This document shows, piece by piece, positions 57,379 to 64,000 of a stretch of 64,000 bases of DNA. The stretch comes from Tetranychus cinnabarinus (taxonomy: Eukaryota; Arthropoda; Arachnida; Trombidiformes; Tetranychidae): the NCBI GenBank assembly GCA_022266195.1, contig WHVY01000002.1:7765001-7829000 (forward strand). The letters run 5' to 3'. A program made the translations under genes and the position numbers. Position 1 is the first letter of the stretch, and every line of letters begins with the position of its first letter. Under the pieces are notes generated by a model. It was not told where the DNA came from and searched no databases. It was given only the letters and a program-made list of their open reading frames with translations.

Positions 57379-60300
57379 ATGGATACCTCTACATCTAGTG
57401 TTACTACCAAAGAAATCAAAATATTGGAAACTGTTGAAGATATTCAGGAAAGAAGAGACCAAGTTCTTGGAAGATATCAAAGATTCAAGGAAGAAGCTAA
57501 AGAAAAGAGAAGTTTATTAGAAGATTCAAAGAGATTTCAATATTTCAAAAGAGATGCAGATGAACTTGAATCGTGGATATTGGAAAAATTACAAACTGCT
57601 TCAGATGAATCGTATAAAGATCCAACAAATTTACAGGCTAAAATTCAAAAACATCAAGCATTTGAGGCTGAAGTGACTGCTCATTCCGATGCTATTGTAT
57701 CTCTCAGTGCTACCGGTGGTGAAATGATTAACCAGGGACATTTTGCTGCTGAAGTGATCACTCATCGTCTCGATGAACTTCACCGACTATGGGAACTACT
57801 TCTTTCCAAGTTAACTGAAAAAGGACTAAAACTTCAACAAGCTCTTGTGCTTCAGCAATTCAATCGACAATGTGATGAAGTTATGTTCTGGATCAATGAT
57901 AAAGAAGCATTTGTTACCTCTGATGAGATGGGACAAGACTTGGAACATGTTGAGGTGCTCCAAAGGAAATTTGATGAATTTCAAAAAGAAATGGCAAGCC
58001 AGGAATTTCGAGTGCAAGAAGTTACAAAGCAAGCAGATAAACTGGTTGGTGAAAACCATCCTGACCACGAAATTATCATTAGACGTAGAACCGAAGTCGA
58101 AGAAGCTTGGAAACGTTTGAAATACTTGACATCAGTTCGTCAACAAAAACTTGCCGGTGCACAAGAGATTCAAATATTCAACAGAGATGCTGATGAAACT
58201 ATTTCCTGGATTCTTGAAAAAGATCTAGTTATATCTTCTGATGACTATGGTAGAGATTTAGTAAGTGTTCAAGCTTTACAAAGAAAACACGAAGGAATTG
58301 AAAGAGACCTTGCAGCTTTGGAAGACAAGGTTCTCATTTTAGGTCAAGAAGCACATCGATTATGTGAACTTCATCCTGATCATAAAGATAAAATTCAAGC
58401 TAAGCACTCAGAAATTGTATCTAATTGGGAAAAGCTGAGAGCTAAAGCTGGTGAAAGAAAACGACGTCTCGACGAAAGTCACCTTCTTCATCAATTCTTG
58501 GCCGATTTCCGTGATCTAACTTCTTGGATCAATGATATGAAAGCAATCATTAATGCTGATGAACTTGCTAAAGATGTTGCTGGAGCTGAAGCTCTTCTTG
58601 AGCGTCATCAAGAGCATAAAGGAGAGATCGATGCTCGAATGGATAGCTTCAATGCAGCTGATGATGCTGGTAAAATCCTTCTTGATCAAGGTATAGCTAC
58701 TGATGAAGTTCGTGATAAATTGATTACTCTCTCTAATGAGAAGAACTCTCTTCTTGAATTATGGGAAAATAAGCGCATTTTGTATGAACAATGCATGGAT
58801 TTGCAGCTATTTTATCGTGACACTGAACAAGCAGACACTTGGATGGCTAAACAGGAAGCTTTTCTTGCTAATGAAGATCTAGGTGATTCTCTTGATTCTG
58901 TTGAAGCTTTGATCAAGAAACACGAAGACTTTGAAAAATCATTGGCAGCTCAAGAGGAAAAGATAAAAGCTTTAGATGAATTTGCTACAAAAGTAATCGA
59001 AGGTCAACATTATGCTGCTGAAGATGTTGCACATAGACGTGCAACTCTTCTTGAGAGACGTAATGCTCTCATCGAAAGATCTGAAGCTCGACGTTCTCTG
59101 TTGAACGATTCATACAAACTTCAACAATTTGAACGTGACTATGATGAAACTAAAGGCTGGATAATGGAAAAATTGAAAACTGCCTCTGATGAGAGCTATC
59201 TAGACTCAACTAATTTAACAGGCAAGCTCCAAAAACATGAAACATTTAGGCAAGAATTAACTGCCAATGAACCAAGAATTAGTGAACTCAACACAAGTGC
59301 ACAAACCCTAATCCAAAGTAATCATTATGCTGCTCCTAGAATCAGTGAAAGAGCCCAAGAAATTGGTGAATTATGGGCTAATCTTGTTGAAGCAACTGAA
59401 CGAAAAGGCAGCAAACTTACTGAGGCAGCTGACCAACAATTATTTAACCATGGCGTTGAAGATGTTGAGCTTTGGTTAAATGAGGTTGAGGGACAACTTA
59501 TGTCTGAAGATTATGGTAAAGATTTAACTTCCGTCCAAAATTTAATCAAGAAACATGCTCTACTTGAATCAGATGTTGCCTCACACCAAGAAAAAATTAA
59601 TGATGTTATCGCCCAAGCTGATGAATTCATCTTTAATGGTCACTTTGATGCAGACAACATTAAAACTAAGCGTGACAATGTTGTTGAAAAGTATCGTTCA
59701 TTAAAAAAACCCATGATAAATCGACGTAATCGATTGAAGGATGCTCTTCGTTTACAAAAACTTTTCCGTGATGTTGAAGATGAAGAAGCCTGGATAAGAG
59801 AGAAAGAACCAATTGCTGCATCAACCAATCGTGGTCGTGACTTGATTGGTGTTCAAAATTTAATTAAGAAACATCAAGCTGTCATGAATGAAATCAACAA
59901 CCATGAACACCGTATCCGAACCGTTTGCTCTAACGGAGAAGAAATGGTTAATGAAGGTCATTTTGCATCCGATGAGATACAAAAAAGACTCTTCTCGTTA
60001 AATGATAAATGGCAAAGTTTGAAAGAAAAAGCAAACAAGAGAAACCAAGATTTAGATGATTCTCTTCAAGCACATCAGTACTTTGCGGATGCAAATGAAG
60101 CAGAATCATGGATGAAAGAGAAAGAACCCATTGTTGGTAGTCAAGATACTGGTAAAGATGAAGATTCAACTGAAGCTCTTCTCAAAAAACATGAAGCACT
60201 CATGGCAGACCTTGAAGCCTTTAGAAATACGATATCATCCCTACGTGATCAAGCAGCTGCTTGTAAACAACAGGAAACTCCAATTGTTGATCAAACTGGA

Positions 60301-63300
60301 AAGGAATGTGTTATGGCTCTTTATGATTACACGGAAAAATCACCTAGAGAAGTTTCAATGAAAAAAGGAGATGTTCTTACTTTACTTAATTCCAATAATA
60401 AAGACTGGTGGAAAGTAGAAGTCAATGATAGGCAAGGTTTTGTTCCTGCAGCCTATGTTAAGAAAATTGAAGCCGGTCTCTCTGCTAGTCAACAGCATCT
60501 TGCTGAACAAAATTCAATTTCAGCTCGAGCAGCTCAAATTGATAAACAATATGAAAATCTATTGGAGCTTGGACATGATCGAGCAGATCGCCTTCAAGAA
60601 TCCTGTAAAGCTTATCAAGTAGTCAGAGAAGCTACAGAATTGGCTCAATGGATCCGTGACAAAGAGCAACACGCCCAAGTTCAAACTGTGGGTGATGATT
60701 TGGAGGAGGTTGAAATTCATCAGAAAAAGTTTGATGATTTCCAGTCTGAATTAAAATCCAATGAAGCTCGTCTTAGAGAAATGAATGAAGTAGCAACCAA
60801 GCTTGCTAACCTTGGTCAAACTGAAGCTGCTGTCAAAATAAATCAACAAATTGATGAGTTGAACACTAAATGGGTTAATCTTCAACAAGCTGCTGAAAAA
60901 AGAGCAGAACAACTTGGATCAGCCCATGAAGTTCAACGGTTCCATCGTGACATTGAAGAAACCAAAGATTGGATTCGCGAAAAAGATGAAGCATTAAACA
61001 ATAATGATTATGGTAAGGATTTAAGATCCGTTCAAACTTTACAAAGAAAGCACGAAGGTTTGGAAAGAGATCTCGCTGCTTTGGGTGACAAGATTAGATC
61101 ACTCGATGAAATTGCCCAAAGATTGATGAAAACTCATCCAGAAACTGCCGAGCAAACTTATCAAAAGCAAATTGAAATAAATCAAGAATGGGACCAATTA
61201 ATTGCTAAGGCTACTGCTCGTCGTGAGAAGCTTGACGATTCCTATGAACTTCAACGATTCTTGGCTGACTATCGTGACCTCATGTCATGGATAGTTTCAA
61301 TGAAAGCTCTAGTCTCTTCTGATGAACTTGCAAATGATGTTACCGGTGCCGAGGCTCTTCTTGAAAGACATCAGGTAAGCTTTTCTTTGAATTTTAAATC
61401 TGGATAATTAATCTTGCATTATCAACGTACATAAATAACTCTTAAAGTTTCATGTCTCATGAATTTACAAAATTTACAATTCACAGGAACATGAGTCAGT
61501 CTTTTTAGTATACAGACTTCATTCTTAAATTGCCACTCCCTGTTCCTACTCAACTTGTGATTTGCAATTATGAAGTTATCTTTCTATAGTTCAGCCTTCA
61601 ATAACTCATGAAATTTTAAATAGCATTGGTAATCAAATTAAATTATGATATGTTCAGCTAACACTAGAACAAATTATTAAATCAATTTATAAAATTTTCA
61701 AATATTGACCTAAAAATATTTGCTTGTTTTTTTGCTCTTTATTATTAGCAATAGTCTGAATGAAGACCTGAATAGGCACAACTTTGAATTTTTGTCTATT
61801 TTGTTCATTTTCTCTAAATATCATTGTATTGTTATTTTTCACTAGGAACATCGAACTGAAATCGATGCTCGAGCTTCAACTTTCCAGACATTTGAAATGT
61901 TTGGACATCACCTATTGGAAAGGGGTCATTATGCCTCTGATGAGATCGCTGATAAAATCAGAGAAATCGCCCAAGCAAGAGAAGATCTCGAAAAGGCTTG
62001 GATTGCTAGACGAGTCAGACTTGATCAATGTTTGGAACTTCAATTATTCTATCGTGACTGTGAACAAGCTGAAAATTGGATGGCTTCTCGAGAAGCTTTC
62101 CTTGCCTCCGATGATATGGGAGGAGATAATGTTGAAGTTCTGATCAAGAAGCATGAAGACTTTGATAAAGCAATCAGTGCACAAGAGGAAAAGATTGCCC
62201 AATTAACATCATTAGCTGACCAATTGATTGCTCATGATCATTATGCATCACAACCAATCAAGGATAAAAAAGATCAAGTCTTGGATAGATGGCAAAATCT
62301 TAAAGAAGCATTGATCGAGAAACGTTCTAAGCTTGGTGAATCACAGACTTTACAACAATTTTCACGAGATGCTGATGAAATTGAGAACTGGATTTCAGAA
62401 AAATTGCAAATGGCTCAAGATGAGAGCTATAAAGATCCAGCTAACATTCAGTCTAAACATCAAAAACATCAAGCATTTGAAGCAGAACTTAATGCTAATA
62501 AAGACAGAATTTCAGCAATCATTGGCATGGGTGAAAAGTTAATTGATCAACATCAATGTGCTGGATCTGAAGATGCTGTTCAAAATAGGTTAACCTCAAT
62601 TAGAGAGCAATGGCAACACCTAACAACCAAGACAACCGAGAAATCATTGAAACTTAAGGATGCTAACAAACAGAGAACCTTCAATGCTGCTGTGAAAGAT
62701 TTAGATTTCTGGTTAGATGAGATCGAAGGTTTATTGAAAACTGAAGATGCTGGTAAAGATTTGACTTCAGTTGAAAATCTTATTAAAAAACATGATCTTC
62801 TAGAAGTCGATATTGCCGCTCGTGATGACCGAATTAAAGATCTTGATCATTTAGCTGACAGTCTTATTGAATCAGGACAATTTGATCCAGCAGTTATTCA
62901 AGAGAAACGATCCTCAATTAAAGAGAGATATGACCGAATAAAGGCTTTAACCGAACATCGTCGACAACGATTGAATGAGGCAAACACTTTGCAACACTTC
63001 TTCAGAGATATTTCAGATGAAGAATCCTGGATAAAGGATAAAAAGTTGCTGATCAGTTCAGGTGATTTTGGGCGAGATTTGACTGGAGTTCTCAATCTTC
63101 GCAAGAAACATCGACGCTTCGAGACTGAGCTTGCTACTCACGAGCCTTCCATCCAAGCTGTCCAAGATGCTGGTCAAAAACTTATGAATGAATCTAATTT
63201 GGGAATTCAAGAGATTGAATCCAGACTTCAAGCTTTGGAAAACAATTGGCAAGAATTGAAAAAATTATCTGGTGTTCGAGGAAATAAACTTGAAGAAAGT

Positions 63301-64000
63301 CTCGTTTTCCAACAGTTCTTAGCTAAAGTTGAAGAGGAAGAAGCTTGGATTTCTGAGAAACAGAAGCTTATTGCTGTTGAAGATTACGGTGATACTATGG
63401 CAGGTGTACAAGGATTAATTAAAAAACACGATGCATTTGAAGCAGATTTTACTGTTCATCGAGAAAGATGTGCTGACATTATATCTGCTGGACAACAACT
63501 GATTGCTGAAGGTAACCACCATTCAGATACTATCGACCAACGATTGAAAGCACTTCAATCGCGTTTAGATTATCTGCAAGAAAGTGCCCGTAAAAGAGCT
63601 GGTAAATTGAATGACAATTCAGCTTACCTTGAATTCATGTGGAAGGCTGATGTTGTTGAAAATTGGATTACTGATAAAGAAGTTCAAGTGAGCAGTAAAG
63701 ATTATGGACGTGATCTTTCATCCGTTCAAACCTTGTTGACTAAACAAGAAGCCTTTGATACTGGATTGGTTGCTTTTGAGCAAGAAGGTATTCTTTCAAT
63801 TACTCAATTAAAAGACCAATTGATAGCCAATAATCATGTTCAAAGTGAGGCTATCTTGAAGCGTCATGGAGATGTAATGAACCGTTGGAATGAACTTTTG
63901 GCTGCCTCTCAAGCAAGAAAGCAAAAACTTCTTCATATGCAAGAACAGTTTAAGATGATTGAAGATTCATTCCTTACCTTTGCTAAGAAAGCTTCTGCAT
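57379..64000 (+). CDS. alpha-Spec: Alpha-spectrin (non-erythroid type), 3' end beyond the window
   Basis: The exons are 57379-61374 (1332 codons) and 61846 to the window edge, joined in phase 0 across a 471-nt GT-AG intron. About 2050 residues are visible of an expected 2400 or so. The start opens with ILETVEDIQERRDQVLGRYQ, the classic alpha-spectrin N-terminal helix that pairs with beta-spectrin. About nine triple-helical repeats follow, then an SH3 domain at about residues 975-1030 (MALYDYTEKSPREVSMKKGD ... DWWKVEVNDRQGFVPAAYVK), then further repeats up to FAKKASA. The vertebrate calpain/calmodulin insert after the SH3 is absent, as usual in invertebrates. The calmodulin-like EF-hands lie beyond the window. 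It forms the submembrane cytoskeleton with beta-spectrin, actin and ankyrin. Confidence 0.97.
61375..61845 (+). other. Alpha-spectrin intron
   Basis: A 471-nt intron with donor GTAAGC and acceptor TTTTTCACTAG. It falls between GAEALLERHQ and EHRTEIDARA, inside a spectrin repeat. It is AT-rich with no other feature. Confidence 0.9.

Noticed and set aside
1..64000. tRNA, rRNA or CRISPR-like arrays
   Set aside because: No box A/B pairs, rRNA cores or regularly spaced identical repeats were found by eye; a tRNAscan-SE and Infernal run would settle the RNA genes.

Overview
The window is eukaryotic, from a compact AT-rich arthropod genome. The proteins fit a chelicerate and most likely a spider mite (Tetranychidae, Tetranychus-like). 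The case rests on peritrophin-type chitin-binding proteins, 338-residue gustatory-receptor-like seven-helix proteins with a phase-0 intron before the last helix, locally expanded SLC46-type transporters and glucosylceramidases, many very short introns (57-83 nt), and a canonical non-erythroid alpha-spectrin. The species call is inference; the protein-family calls are firmer. No tRNA, rRNA or CRISPR was recognised.

Region 1 (1-29.4 kb) holds two cuticle or matrix genes on the + strand. The first spans 3578-21057 in six coding exons and encodes a secreted protein of about 2372 residues. It has a signal peptide split by an intron, one six-cysteine ChtBD2 domain, and a very long Ser/Pro/Tyr/His/Asn-rich tail. 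The second (25065-29414, five exons counting an inferred 5' UTR exon, 537 residues) has a similar plan: signal peptide, furin-like site, one ChtBD2, Ser/Pro/Tyr-rich tail. Both resemble CPAP1-type proteins (cuticular proteins analogous to peritrophins, one chitin-binding domain). Between and inside them lie long non-coding introns and intergenic DNA, one containing a 14-bp minisatellite.

Region 2 (30-52 kb) is a tandem-duplication cluster bounded by two minus-strand gustatory-receptor-like genes. Inside are four SLC46-like (proton-coupled folate transporter family) transporter genes, one + and three -, all with the same three-exon structure. Two intact glucosylceramidase (GBA, GH30) genes share an identical four-exon structure and 529-codon length, and a broken third copy lies upstream. 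The duplications carried upstream DNA with them. Two terminal-inverted-repeat elements, one with an apparent 6-bp target duplication, sit between transporter copies 3 and 4.

Region 3 (53-64 kb) is a local duplication around alpha-spectrin. Its order is a decayed alpha-spectrin fragment, an RRP15-like ribosome-biogenesis gene, a small secreted protein on the minus strand, a second shorter RRP15-like gene, and an intact alpha-spectrin gene that runs off the window end after about 2050 residues, past its SH3 domain but before the EF-hands.

Candidates for something new are the giant CPAP1-like gene with a duplicated 3' exon, the paired expansion of a lysosomal hydrolase family and a transporter family that includes lysosomal members, the spectrin/RRP15 duplication, and the small TIR element with two overlapping ORFs.
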